64,000 nucleotides of DNA from NCBI GenBank assembly GCA_028564705.1, contig JAPXFQ010000899.1:1426001-1490000 (forward strand), in the 5' to 3' direction. The notes under the pieces were generated by a model. That model was not told where the DNA came from. It saw only the letters and a list, made by a program, of their open reading frames with translations, and did not search any database. The DNA comes from Apricaphanius iberus (lineage: Eukaryota; Chordata; Actinopteri; Cyprinodontiformes; Aphaniidae). Position numbers and translations under genes: made by a program. Shown in pieces: positions 22,863 to 34,255 of this stretch (position 1 is the first letter of the stretch; each line of letters begins with the position of its first letter).

Positions 22863-23412
22863 CTTAGGTTACAGTTCACAACACAAATGAGTACACCCCT
22901 TTTAAAAAGTACAAATTCAGTCAGTAGCTCAATGAACAGAAGAACAATTTCCAAACTTTTGACAAGGCTGAGTTTTACTGAACACTTATTTGACTCCATA
23001 ACATGACATTAAGGTTAATAATCTAATTTAGATCACAAAATCTTCAGTTTTACTCAAATTGGTTGAAGCAAAAATGAATACAACCCGCAGCAAAAAGTAC
23101 TACATCTAGTATTTTGTATGAGCACTGTGATTTTTAAGCACCAAGTCTTCTAGGCATGAAATGAACAAGTTGGCGGCATATTGCAACATCATTCTTTTCC
23201 CATTCTTCAAGAATAACTTCTTTTAGAGCCTGGATGCTGGATGGAGAGGGATACTCAACTTGCTGCTTCAGAATTCCCCACAGGTGTTTGATTGGGTTCA
23301 GATCAGGAGACATAATTGGCCATTTAATCACCTTCACCCTGTTCTTCTTCAGAAATGCAACCTTAGCTTTAGATGTGTGTTTTTGGATCATTGTCGTGTT
23401 GGAAAACTGCAC
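22863..23412 (-). mobile_element. Tc1-like transposon, 3' half, third subfamily
   Basis: Minus-strand transposase C-terminus (23412-23134) with PIMSPDLNPIKHLWGILKQ and QALKEVILEEWE. The start of the remnant carries a damaged Asp block (TTMIQKHTSKAK). The catalytic Glu context IEH reads IKH, so the DDE triad is broken. 22863-23110 is the 3' non-coding end with 'gagtacacccc' repeats. The copy stops abruptly at about 23412, where a MITE of the GATACC family begins. Confidence 0.8.
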
Positions 23413-23715
23413 GACGATCAAATCGATACCGATACTTCAATTTGAGTACTTGCCGATACTGAGTACCAATGCAAATACTTCTACTACACACAAAAAGGAA
23501 GAGTGTTTTATTGTCTCCTCTGCTTGTTACCAAAAATTATGGTGAATTAGATAAAAGAAAAAGGAATTGACCAAAACAAAAATTTAAAGTGAAAAGTAAA
23601 CATATTCTGTGAAATGATTACAAACCACATTTTAAGCATCAGTTCATGGTATTTGTTAACTGATCAAGATATGAGGATATTAGAACAATATTGGCCCCGA
23701 GTATCTGTGCATCTA
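23413..23715. mobile_element. GATACC-family MITE, copy 1 (end-eroded)
   Basis: Shares with the other four copies the series 'cgataccgatact', 'gagtacttgccgatac', 'gagtaccaatgc', then 'tggtgaattagataaa' and a 'cagttcatggtatttgttaac' block. The ends have decayed. It has no coding content. It abuts a truncated Tc1 element, probably its insertion target. Confidence 0.65.
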
Positions 23716-24190
23716 TACTGATGAATAAAGTACTTATGCAGAATTTGAGTGAAACAATTCAAATGTATTTTTTGAGAGAAAAAGATCTTTAAATCATTGC
23801 AGATCCAGAGCATAATTTTTTTTTTTTTAAATTCATTTAAAGACAGTTTAAAGAGTCTTGGTCCATTCTACAGAAATGACAGAATGACACCTTGGGTAGT
23901 AAGCCACGTATTTAAAACTGCCAAATCTCACAGCCTTCATTTTATTTTTTTGCTGAAGATCAACAATATTTGTGGGGTTTTTTTATAACAGTTTGGACCT
24001 ACAGTATAGACTTGAAATGATATATGATCGATCAGGATCAAACCAAAATGACTGCATGAAATAAAAACCCTGTTAGATATTTACAATAGTTTTAACACTA
24101 TTTCCTTACAGCAAACTGTTTGATTTATATTCTTTATCATCATTGTCTAAGCACATATGTAACATCTCCAATGTGGGAAGATATGAAACT
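23716..24190. other. AT-rich intergenic DNA, nothing recognised
   Basis: Includes a T-tract at 23817-23829. No gene or clear repeat was seen. Confidence 0.35.
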
Positions 24191-24543
24191 AGGGATGCTA
24201 CTATAGTTTTTTCCCCCCAAATGATACGATACCGATACTTGGATCAGAATACTTGCAGATACACAGTACCAATGCCGATACTTCAACACAAAAAAACTGC
24301 AGTGAATTGGAAGTTATCTTCTATGTTTGTTACAACAAATAATGGTGAATTAGATAAAAAATAAAAATATTTATGAAATGACCACCAAACTAAAAAACCA
24401 AGTTAAAAATGATGATTTTCTGTGAAATTCTTGCAGAGTTTACACATTTAAAGTATCAGTTAACTCTAACCGATACCAATAAGGGTGCATTACACTGTAA
24501 TGGGGCCAATACCCAAAAGCAGTATCTGTATCAGAGCATCCCT
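24191..24543. mobile_element. GATACC-family hAT-like MITE, copy 2
   Basis: The ends are AGGGATGCTAC... and the inverse ...CAGAGCATCCCT. The interior has GATACCGATACTTGGATCAG, then the conserved 'aatggtgaattagataaa' block and a 'cagttaactctaaccgatacc' block. Flanks (tatgaaac and aatgaaaa around TAGGGATG...CATCCCTA) match 6 of 8, consistent with an eroded hAT 8-bp duplication. Non-coding. Confidence 0.75.
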
Positions 24544-24880
24544 AAATGAAAACGTGTTCAAAATGACCAGCAGACACCAAAGCCTCAAGCACTACAACAA
24601 ATATGGTTGGGGTTTTTTTGTGTTTTACTTGGTCAACATTTTAAAATTATTGAAATATCTCAACTGATTATGTTATTTATCCTTGGGACAGCAAAAACAG
24701 AAAGAAGGATTAAATATGCTTTCATAAAACAAAATAAACAATCCAAGAGAAAGTTGAGGTGGTAAACTGCAGAAGAGGAAAGGCGCTAATTCAGTGAGAA
24801 CAAGGGGAGTAAAAAAATCATAATGTAGATAATATTTTTTTACTAAAAATGTAGCAAATTTCTGTCCAGCCCAATATTTT
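24544..24880. other. AT-rich intergenic DNA, nothing recognised
   Basis: No coding, RNA or repeat signature could be supported. Confidence 0.35.
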
Positions 24881-25375
24881 TTGCCTGTTACATGGACTTC
24901 AGTGTTACTGAGCAACAATCAGGTTTCCATCCCCTTATTGTTCAGCCCGCTGTGATGCTTGTGAGTGATACGGCAGAAAACGGGTCGGGACAAACAGGAC
25001 AAAGCCGGTTAACCAGCAGGGAGGGTGAGCCGGGTCTGGGTGTGGGGGCCCGCTGGTGCCGAGGTCGTGGGATCAGAGCAGGTCACGGAGGTGTGGGAGT
25101 GTCTGCTCGGCCCTCTGACCTTTGTGACTGAGGCTGTCTATAATCCTGTCCTCAAAGAGTGAACGGACATAATGGAGAGCAGATGAATAGAGTTAAACGG
25201 TGACCATTAGGAGGATCTGTGTCGCTATTCTTCGTGTTGGTTTAGTCCAGGTCAGTCCCACGATTTTGGTGCAATCAGGCGTATGATGGAGGGTTCTGCT
25301 CGAGACGCCTGAAGATGACAACTGTTTGCACTGGAGATGGCTAGCCACCCTGACTTAAAGAGGGACATGAATACG
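24881..25375. promoter_or_regulatory. GC-rich island, candidate regulatory element
   Basis: 24960-25130 is clearly richer in G and C than its surroundings and has several CpGs. It also holds a TGACCTTTG-like site near 25117. A 79-codon frame (24892-25131) is open but resembles no known family and has no splice or start support. No mobile-element ends were seen. Confidence 0.2.
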
Positions 25376-25409
25376 ATGGTCATTGGAGGTTCCTAAAGAA
25401 ACGAAACCT

Positions 25410-25605
25410 CTGGGGTTCGTTCCAGAAAGCAGGTTTTGTGACATAACTGGATAAGTTTGAGGGTAAGTTTGTGGATAACCTCAACTTTCGGTTCCAGAAA
25501 CAGAGGCATCTTTCAAGGTATGTTAGTAACCATAGCAACTTAATCTCTGAACATAACCAGGTTATGTTTTTTTTATTTGTTCCAGAGGTTCTGAGCATGG
25601 TGTGA
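25410..25605. mobile_element. Interspersed DNA-transposon-like repeat fragment
   Basis: 25412-25440 ('ggttcgttccagaaagcagg') and 25487-25510 ('cggttccagaaacagaggc') resemble the terminal and inner blocks of a common teleost MITE beginning with GTTCCAGAAAGCAGG. An inverse copy 'cataaccaggttatg' lies at 25553-25567. The far end is uncertain. Confidence 0.35.
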
Positions 25606-26400
25606 ACTTTTAAATGACGATCCTTTGGACATGGAAGCACAGATTATACTATATTTTGTCACAATAACTTTAATTTTGTCAACCAGAAACTGTAGGACGA
25701 AGCCCATTACTTATTGCAAACAATCAACTATTTCAGAAACATATTACTAACATGTCAGAGTATTTCAAATAAGATTAAAGAACACATTACATGCAGCTAA
25801 ATAAAATAATCCTGCATTGTGAAATAATGACTACTGCCAAGTGCGTTAAAATTTTATTAACTGGCTGCAATGATGGTTGTTTAATTGGAATATATTAGTA
25901 TATGTTGTAAACTTGCATTTAACAAAGTCACTGGAAGAAAGATGATGTACTGCCCCCAGAAAAGCCATGAATGACTAGTCTTAACAAAGCAAACTCCCCA
26001 GCTCCACAAAGGATGCACTCATGCTCATTGAAGATCAAGCCATGGCAGCATCTGGATAGGGGCAGTTTTTAGTGACTTCTTTGCCTCTCTAAATCAGCCA
26101 ATTTAAAGCAGTCCTATTATATCTATGTGCTGAACTTTGCCCACTGTTAGTTCTACCGATTCGCTGCAACACTGGCTGTGGCATAACGTCTTCCTCTTTG
26201 CCTCCACCTTCTTCTGTACTTCAAGCACTCCTCTCTGCTACCCAATTTTTTTTTATCATGTGAAGCTTTTGATGCTCCCCTTTTGGACGAATAAAGCTCT
26301 ATATAGATACAGATTGATTAATTGATTGCGTGATTGATTAAACTAAAACATTTTCGTGCCTGCACATCACCCATAAACGCCTCGATTTCAGTCTCAATGG
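25606..26400. other. AT-rich intergenic DNA, nothing recognised
   Basis: No coding or repeat signature beyond general AT-richness and short TTGATT repeats near 26310-26340. Confidence 0.35.
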
Positions 26401-26404
26401 AATT

Positions 26405-27160
26405 GTGCTTTCTCAAATCAAACCAAATCAAACTTTATTTATAAAGCACCTTTCATACAAAGGAAATGCGATTCAAAGTGCTTTACCGAATAAAAAATTA
26501 ACCCCACACATACCCCCATCCTAAATAGACACACACAAGTTAAATATTTTCACATTTATACCCCACTCCCCCCAATCATATCCCTATGTACGCTTTGGAG
26601 CAAGATTAAAATAGACAATAAAATGGACACTGGGCTGAGTACAGATGATCCAGGTTAGAAAAGGAAATGCCATCAAAGGATCCATCTGCACCGGCAGCAA
26701 CAGAACAACAGCAGCAGCCAAGGCTACGTACCCAGCGCTCTCAAAAGAGGCAGGTCGGGACCCCACCTCCACCCAAGCACTAGCCGGAAAGCACCCAGAC
26801 AGCCGCAGATGACCACCAATCCTGATACAGAGGGCTTCCACACAGGAAGAACTGGAACAATACATCTATTTGAGTAAAATAACAGGAAAACATGTTAAAA
26901 TGCATTGGTAAATGAATAAATAAAATTGATAGATAAAAAGTAGACAAATAAATAAAATAAACGGAATGAATAAAAGATCCAGTAGTAAAGCACTGATCAA
27001 TAGAAGCAATTCAAACATTAAAAGCAGATAAACGGGCAATAAATAATCAGTTAAATCTCGGCTAAAAGGTGAGTCTTGAGCCTGCTCTTAAAAACATGAA
27101 TGTTCTCTGTGACCCTGAGGTCCTCCGGCAGCCTGTTCCAGAGGTGAGGGTCATTATAAT
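26405..27160 (-). mobile_element. LINE 3' end (L2/Rex1-like), minus strand
   Basis: At 27160-27051 the minus strand encodes NDPHLWNRLPEDLRVTEN and VFKSRLKTHLLAEI, the C-terminus of the ORF2-type protein of teleost L2-like LINEs. The sequence down to 26410 is its 3' non-coding region. It ends with the common block 'aaactttatttataaagcac' near 26432-26451. A MITE interrupts the coding side at 27161. Confidence 0.7.
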
Positions 27161-27543
27161 TAGAGATGGAATGATGCCGTTTTTTTTCCAAAACGATACT
27201 ATAGCGATATCTGGATCTAAGTACTTGCCGATACAGAGTACAGATACTTCTGCCACACAGAAAAAAATGCAATGAATTAGAAGAACAGGTTTTGTTTTTT
27301 TCTCTGCTAGTTACAACAAATGATGAAATAGATAAAAAAAAAAGTCAAATTAATACAAAATGTCCATCAAACAAAAATTTCAAGTGGAAAAAAACCTGAT
27401 ATTTTTGCAGTTTCCACATTTTAAGTATCGGTTAATGGTATTGGTTAACTTTAACCGACACTGATGCGGTACATAAGAACGCTATCGGCCCAGATACCCG
27501 ATACTATTATCGGTAATTTGCTAATAATATCGGAAAGATGCCT
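27161..27543. mobile_element. GATACC-family MITE, copy 3
   Basis: Begins TAGAGATGGAATGATGCCG and ends ATCGGAAAGATGCCTCA. Interior blocks match the other copies: 'acttgccgatacagagtac', 'acaaatgatgaaatagataaa' and 'gtatcggttaatggtattgg'. It is inserted into the coding end of a LINE copy. Non-coding. Confidence 0.7.
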
Positions 27544-28694
27544 CACCTTGGTTGTGTGTCCGTACTAGAGGAGCCGTCTCTCCTCTCACTTACCATTTTA
27601 ACTTGTGAAACGCCCCATATAAGCTCACAGGCACTCAGCATCAACCGGATGAGGCAGAAGGTGGGTGTGTAAGAGGCGGGATATTATCCAAGAGTGTAAT
27701 TTCTAAAGTGGAAATTACATTCAGCTCAACTCACAGGTTTGATAGATCTGAAAATTTCTTTGCATACAGCATGTACATTTCTTTTGCTGAGCTTTAGTAC
27801 AGTTTAAGTAACGATTAAATGCAAAGTTTTATAATGAGACCCCATGTCATTTTCAATATTAATCTTTTACAATTTCAAAACTTAGTTGAAAAATTTTCCA
27901 CTTTGAAAGTGGAAAACGTAGAAAAATATATTTTTTTGAGTTGCCAATAGTTAGCATGGTTAATTTGGAAATTGGATCATAGTTCAATTCGTCAGAGTCA
28001 GAGGTCAGGAGGAAGTGTCTCCACTCCACTTTTCTTTGGAGAAGTTTCTAATCAAGCAAAGATGAAAGTGATTCAGCTGCTCATTTCTAATTAACTCTAC
28101 ACGTAGTTAATATTTTCCTGTTTACCTTGCAAGCAAATTCCACCAAAATTTCTTCTGGGTTCCAGCAAATTTTGCCCAAGAACTAACTTATAGCACAGTT
28201 TGAGAACATTGGCTCTAAATGTTGTTTTATGAAGCGAAGTTGATGCAACAGGTCTTTATTGTAATAATCAGTCAAAAACCGGGTCAAAAATGTAATTACT
28301 GGTATTTTTTTTACTTTCTATGTACTTTATTAAAATCTACTGATCTGTTTTATTTCCAGTTACATTTTATTTTGCTTGTAAGGAGCAAGATTTTTAAATG
28401 ATCTAGAGTAACAAGGTGCATCTCTCAACTCCTGCATTTTTGTATTTGTCTGAGATACAACTATTCTGTAGACAGTTAATTTTTTATGACTGACAATTTC
28501 TGGTGTTACACATTTGTGGAGATGGAGATGAGTGAAAAAGCTGCTGAAATCCAGATAATTCGAGACCTTCAGAAAACTTAAAGCACAAATTTTAAGGTTT
28601 ACGGCGTATCAAAAGAAAGTATTTTTTATATACTTTAGGGCTAGTGTTATGATGTTTTAACACAAATTATATAAAAGTACAGTGAATCATTAGT
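27544..28694. other. AT-rich intergenic DNA, nothing recognised
   Basis: No gene, RNA or classifiable repeat could be supported. Confidence 0.35.
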
Positions 28695-28702
28695 ATTTTT
28701 AC

Positions 28703-28995
28703 TTGAGCTGCATGAATTATTAAGCTGCAGTTGTCGTTTCGTTATCCCAACAGCAAATTAATGCTTTGAGGCAATTTAAGTGCAATGCATTCATACTCTG
28801 TATGCAATCAATATATTGGACCAGTCTGACAGACTCTCGCTGCTTTTGAAAAACGCTCCTGAAGGAGATTTTTATCGCTGAAGATAACAGAATCATCAGA
28901 GAAAGAGGAATGGGGAAAAAAATGTTGGTCAGGTGCAACTATAAAATATGTAATAATGTTACAATTTCATGTTTTATTTAATTCATGCAGCTCAA
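28703..28995. mobile_element. Short MITE with TTGAGCTGCATGAATTA ends
   Basis: A 293-bp element. The left end TTGAGCTGCATGAATTA is matched by the inverted right end TTAATTCATGCAGCTCAA. The flanking 8-mers atttttac (28695-28702) and atttccac (28996-29003) agree at 6 of 8 positions, consistent with an old hAT-type target duplication. Non-coding. The family was not recognised. Confidence 0.6.
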
Positions 28996-29003
28996 ATTTC
29001 CAC

Positions 29004-29924
29004 ATTAAAACATTAATATAGCCTACCAACCAAGAGTAAACATTTCCTAGTATGTACATTTCAACAGCATTGCATATAAAAAATTGTTTGTTTTTTATTT
29101 ACACATTTTTAAAATGAGACGTTCATTAATTCTATAGCGACATTAAAAGTACTTACACTGCTGTACAGAAACGTCATACTGTCACCTTCATCCTACCACA
29201 TGGTCCATGTCCTGTAGCTGGAGAAGACTGCCCTCTACTGCTTAATTTAAAGAACTGTAATCTGTCAGGCATTTAGCAGTTGGACAACTGGTTTACTTGG
29301 TCTCTGTTTAATAGAGAAACTTTCAAAGGAGGGTGGAGTATCCAAAAATTTTACCCTGGTAAGAAAAGCTCTACTTCAACATGATTTTATTCACATGAAA
29401 GTAAAAAGTAGCCACCCAAAAAAGAGTAAAAATGTATTTGTTGAAAGGGCTACTCAGACACTTAGCAACTAATCATATCTGATTTAATATATTGAACTAT
29501 TGTTATTAGACTGACAAAAACATAAATTTCGGGACAAACTCTGGTATTTAATGACTAAACTGAAAATAAGCAACACAAATAAATACCATTATTACTAAAC
29601 TTCAAAAATAAATGTTTTCCCAATTTTATTCCTTTAAATATAAAACTTGTTAAACCAATATTTATTGTAGAGCATGTCTATAAATACATATGTAGGAATT
29701 GGTGAAAGTATTTAAGTACTTAATAATATTTAATGATTACTGTATCTTCTTCCCCCAAATGACGCAAAAGGCTCAGCAGAAAAAGAAAATAACATGAGAA
29801 CAAAACTTGTGAACAAACAGGAAGTCTCAATCTAACAAACTGTAGGTCTGTGCATTTTGGGTTAAATCGTGTTCGTTCAGTGGAGTTACTCGAGTAAGTA
29901 AGAATAGTTATATTTAGGGCTGGG
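29004..29924. other. AT-rich intergenic DNA, nothing recognised
   Basis: No supported gene or repeat in this stretch. Confidence 0.35.
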
Positions 29925-30271
29925 TATCGGTTCAAATTTCAATAATCGATTTGATTCCGCTTCTCAAGAGTTAGAATCGATTATCAGGATTCAATCCGAT
30001 TCAATATAATCCAGTGCAGTTTAGATATGGGTCAGTGCTATTACATGTTTTGAGCTGTTATCTACTTGTAATTCAATGGGTGAGTCACAGTTTAGAGAAA
30101 AACTGTTCGAACACTTTAAGCCTTAAAATGGCAATTTTAGCTGTAAAAAAGGGCAAACTATGTAAAAAAAAAAAAATTACACCGATTTTGAACTTGTGAA
30201 TCGATTTGATTCAATTCTTATAATTTTTATAAGACAAGATTCAGAATCCTTTTTTTTTCAACACAGGCCTA
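29925..30271. mobile_element. hAT-like MITE (TAGGGCTGGG family)
   Basis: The left end TAGGGCTGGGTATCGGTTC and right end ...CAACACAGGCCTA are inverted. The interior holds several 'aatcgattt/gattc' blocks typical of this fish MITE group. Flanks gttatatt and gcaatatt match 6 of 8. Non-coding. Confidence 0.7.
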
Positions 30272-31747
30272 GCAATATTACATAACGGTATTAATCAAAT
30301 AAAAATAAAAAGTATGATGTAGTAAAACTAATAACCAAAAACCACTTTTTACCAAGAAAGTTACTAAAGTAAATATAAATGAGTAAATGTAAGTAGTTAT
30401 TATCCATATCTGGAAAATAGTTTGAATGGCTTTAGATGTTTTACAACTGCAAACATTTTACGTATCTATGACCTGAAATCCAGATGCCAATAAACTGAAA
30501 CAAAATCAAACTTCATCCTGGGGACAATAATCAAATGCTGTGTAGATGAAGGTCAAGGTGAGGCTTTTAAAAGTTAGAGCATTTCCTCTGGATGGACGGT
30601 TGATCCATATCAACTGTGGTTTTGTTTTTAGTGTTTCTTAGGATTTTGTTGTTGTCAAAGGTCTTAATTGAGAAATGAAAAAAACAAACATGAAACATGT
30701 TCGGTTGAAGACTTTCCAGACCACTCACTATGCTTGATCAGCCGCTTCTAGAGGGAATTACATAACCTTCCAACCTTCTGCAACCCCCTTTTATAAGTAG
30801 GACAGTACCAAATCTTCTCCTCCAATGGTGCACAAGGCGGGGGGATACTGAGAGGTGGATCTTTGATCAGTCCTCGTCTGCCTTTCTATTTCATCCAAAG
30901 TTCTGGGTTCTTTTTTTTACCCTTTTCTCTTCAGCTTATTGAGGTTCTCTTGGGTTTAGTTCTAGGGACTGAGACACCCAAAGAAGAGTCAGTCATGCAC
31001 CCAGTGAACCATTTGTGTTTCAATTAAACCATGTTTTGAATCTTTAACCAGCTGCGGAAAGACCCAGAGGATCAATTTTCAGCTTTCTAGCTGAGTCCAA
31101 CAGATTTTTATTTTAAAATGTCCTGGTACTGTAAAGACTTTTTGATACCAGGCACTCCAACAAGGTTCCAAAGGCCTTTGCAAGAAAGATGGGCAACATC
31201 ACATATCCTTCGTCTTACAGCAGATTTACTTTCACAAATGGAGCATTATGACTTGTTCTGTAATGTTCCACATGATATACATAAGTACCTTTATTAGAAA
31301 TCGCTTTGGGTTTATTTCATGGACAGAAACAGAAAAGACAGGAAAAACTAAAGAGAGGTGCAGCAAAAAGTAAAAAAAAAAAAAAGAAAGGGGAGTTTAG
31401 GAACAGAATAAAGGAAGCAGGATAAATAAAATACAAGAAGTGGTTGCAAAAAAGCCATTTAAACTGCTATTAGTGCCTAAAGGAGGCTTGGTGACCCCCA
31501 AATACAATCAAGACTGGGGTATGAAATGGAGATCGACCAATTAGGGTTGAAAGTCTGGAGCTGGTGACACCAGCCGGCTCTTTTCCATCATCATCCCTTC
31601 AAGCCAGGTTGTGACACTCAGACCTTTGTGATACACTTCATGATCCATGTTTTTACGGCTCCCTCCACCCACCTGTATTATTAATGGCATCCTTTTGTAC
31701 ACCATTATCTGATGAGCTCACCGTTGAGCCCGTACCCAGAGGACACG
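30272..31747. other. AT-rich intergenic DNA, nothing recognised
   Basis: No supported gene or repeat. A-tracts at 31371-31387. Confidence 0.35.
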
Positions 31748-32824
31748 TATCGTGTTTCTTTGGTGCCAAAATCCGCGCGCATAAAGGCCACGCGCGCTGT
31801 CACTCTCTGTGCGCTCGCGACGATATTATCGTGTTTCTTTGGTGCCAAAATCCGCGCGCATAAAGGCCACGCGCGCTGTCACTCTCTATGCGCTCGCGGC
31901 GCTGTCACTCTCTGTGCGCTCGCGGCCTCTATATACGCATGCGCCGTCACTCTGCGCACTCGGCGTCACTGTCTGTGCCCTCGCTGTCTCTCTCTGTGCC
32001 TTTTGCTCGCTCGCCTTTGCTGAGTTTTGGCACCTTGGGGGCGGGCTTTGAATAGACGGACCACCAACCCTCCTCCTTTCTGATTGGCCACTACTGTCTC
32101 CAGGTCAGAGCCAATCGAGGCAGAGAAGGGCGGGTCATCATTGCGGTTGGCGGCACCCTTTATAAAATAAAGTTTAATATCTAAGAAACCAAAGCAGCAC
32201 ACGTCTCTACCTCAGTGAAACTGTCCCCCCCCCCACTTGAAAAGTAAAGGAAAATATTAAACTTTATTTTATAGGTCATTCAAAGGTCACCATCCCCCCA
32301 GACAGCACCAAAACGGGCCAAAGTGGTCTACTTTTTTAGTGCTTCGTTTGTGCTGATTTGTGCAATTAAAATGTTTGTAAAATAGTTTGTGCTGTTTTGG
32401 TTTCTGAGATATTAAAAGTTTTATTTCTGTGTGATGAAGTCACCATCCCCCCAACCAGCTCCAAAACGGACCAAAATGGTCTACTTTTTTAGTAAACTTA
32501 CCTCTTTCTCGATCTGCAATTAAATGCTGCCGCCCTTCTCTACCTCGATTGGCTCTGACCTGGAGACAGTAGTGGCCAATCAGAAAGGAGGAGGGTTGGT
32601 GGTCCGTCTATTCAAAGCCCGCCCCCAAAGTGCCAAAACTCACTAAAGGTGAGCGAGCAGAAGGCACAGAGAGAGACTGCGAGGGCACAGACAGTGACGC
32701 CAAATGCGCAGAGAGTGACGGCGCGTGCGTATACAGAGACCGCGAGCGCACAGAGTGTGGTCTTTATGCGCGCTGATTACGGTTTTTATGCGCGCACAGA
32801 TTTTGGCACCAAAGAAACACGATA
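31748..32824. mobile_element. Foldback element with long, nearly identical inverted arms
   Basis: The first 26 bp from 31748 (TATCGTGTTTCTTTGGTGCC...) are perfectly inverted at the end (up to 32824). An inner block of about 96 bp (about 32037-32145 versus 32531-32626) is inverted with about one mismatch. The left arm contains a tandem duplication of about 80 bp (31749 and 31829) and CpG-rich units around CTGTCACTCTCTGTGCGCTC. The 385-bp spacer has its own inverted pair (about 32162-32180 / 32254-32272) and two 53-bp direct repeats (32288-32340, 32441-32493). TA bases lie at both tips, so a TA target duplication is possible. There is no transposase. It lies 1.4 kb upstream of capn12. Confidence 0.85.
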
Positions 32825-33324
32825 GAGTCGGGCTTCCCAACCCTGTGAGTGGTGAGGGTTATGCTCCTGAGGAGTGTCCTTGGGTTCTTGCTCTGATAAT
32901 AACCACAACCTTTGAGAGGATTTTCTCCGAACTTTCACATGTCCAATCTCAAGGGGGGATTTACATATTGAGACATTTGAGTTCAATCAATGTGGAACCA
33001 AAATCCTTTGGTGCTTCTGAAGAACTCCTTCAGAAACTTTAATGGATTTTATAATAACCTCCTCATTTGAGGTCAGTTTATTTATTTTTTTACGCTTGTA
33101 TGTATTAAACTAGAATGCCATTCTCTGCTACAGACCTACAGCATGAACTTGCATTTTTTTTCCTATTTTATCACCTTGGAAAAACAATTGTTTTTGGGTG
33201 TTAATGACCAAAAAGTTGGTTTGTATAGATGCCTAATGGTGTCACTATGGTTGGATCAATACCTAATGATGGTTTTGGATACTTGATAAACCCCAAGATG
33301 CCACCTACAGTTTCCATAATAATA
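32825..33324. other. Intergenic DNA, nothing recognised
   Basis: No gene or repeat signature supported. Confidence 0.35.
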
Positions 33325-33620
33325 ACGGATTGCATTTATATAGTGCTTTTCGAGACCCTCAAAGATACTTTACAATTCCATTATTCATTCACTCTGACTT
33401 TCACACACTAGTGGAAGCAAGCTACATTAGTTGCCACGGCAGACTGAAAGAAGCGAGGCAGCCATATTACACCATCAGCCGTTCTGGCAAACACCAATAG
33501 GCTAGGTAGGTGACGTGTCTTGCCCAAGGACACACAACAGAATGTAGCATGCAGAAGCAGGAATAGGACCCACAATTTCTGTGTCGCAGGCCAAAAATTC
33601 ACTGAGCCACATCCGTCCAG
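33325..33620. repeat. Common teleost interspersed repeat (LINE 3' end or SINE-like)
   Basis: Blocks such as 'gcatttatatagtgcttttc' (33344), 'gcgaggcagccatattacac' (33453), 'gtgtcttgcccaaggacaca' (33513) and a terminal 'actgagccacatccg' (33601) form an order well known from fish genomes. The family name is not certain. Non-coding. Confidence 0.55.
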
Positions 33621-34250
33621 ACGGCAAATTTTTTCTTATCTTTCACCGAATATTTATAACCGAGGGAAACATTAAGTGATGGATTACTAACAAGCATCTA
33701 ATTTATTAAAAAAAGTAACATGTAAAGCGAAGACAAGAGCTTTGTTGTTTTCCTCTCCATTGAAAATGCTTACTCAAGATAGAGGCTTTTTTATACACTT
33801 TTGGGTGTTGGCAGGCATCCAGGCTGCAAGCAGAACAAATTAAACAAAACAAAAAAATGTTCTGAGAATCTGGGAGTGGATTATCAAACGGCAACACCTG
33901 GAAAGGATATTTAAAAGAAACAACAGCAAAATATGAGTTTGGGAAGAAGCTGAAAGAAGAAAGTGCCATTTCTTGGGTAGGAGTGTTGTTTTTACACTCT
34001 TTTTCCTGTCCGCTGAGGTCGGACCAGTGCTGATGGAGGATCAAAGTCTTCATTAGCTAGGTGTCATTACTGGGGCTCCCGTTTCTATGGGCCCCCGGGG
34101 GATCTGCATTCCTTTCTCGTCTGGACCGAGCCGGAGAGGCACTCCTTGGATCAGCCTTTGCTGTTGGATCCGGTGGGTGTGTGCTTCTATTTAAACGCCG
34201 GCTGCTCTCCGCCTGCATCTTTCACCAGTTCTGTTTCCTTTCATTCGCAG
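33621..34250 (+). promoter_or_regulatory. capn12 upstream region with TATTTAAA box
   Basis: A TATA-like TATTTAAA at 34188-34195 lies 61 nt before the capn12 start codon, which would place a transcription start near 34220. A pyrimidine tract followed by CAG at 34248-34250 is an alternative: it could be the acceptor of a non-coding first exon. Sequence alone cannot decide between them. No other gene is seen in this stretch. Confidence 0.35.
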
Positions 34251-34255
34251 GCGAC

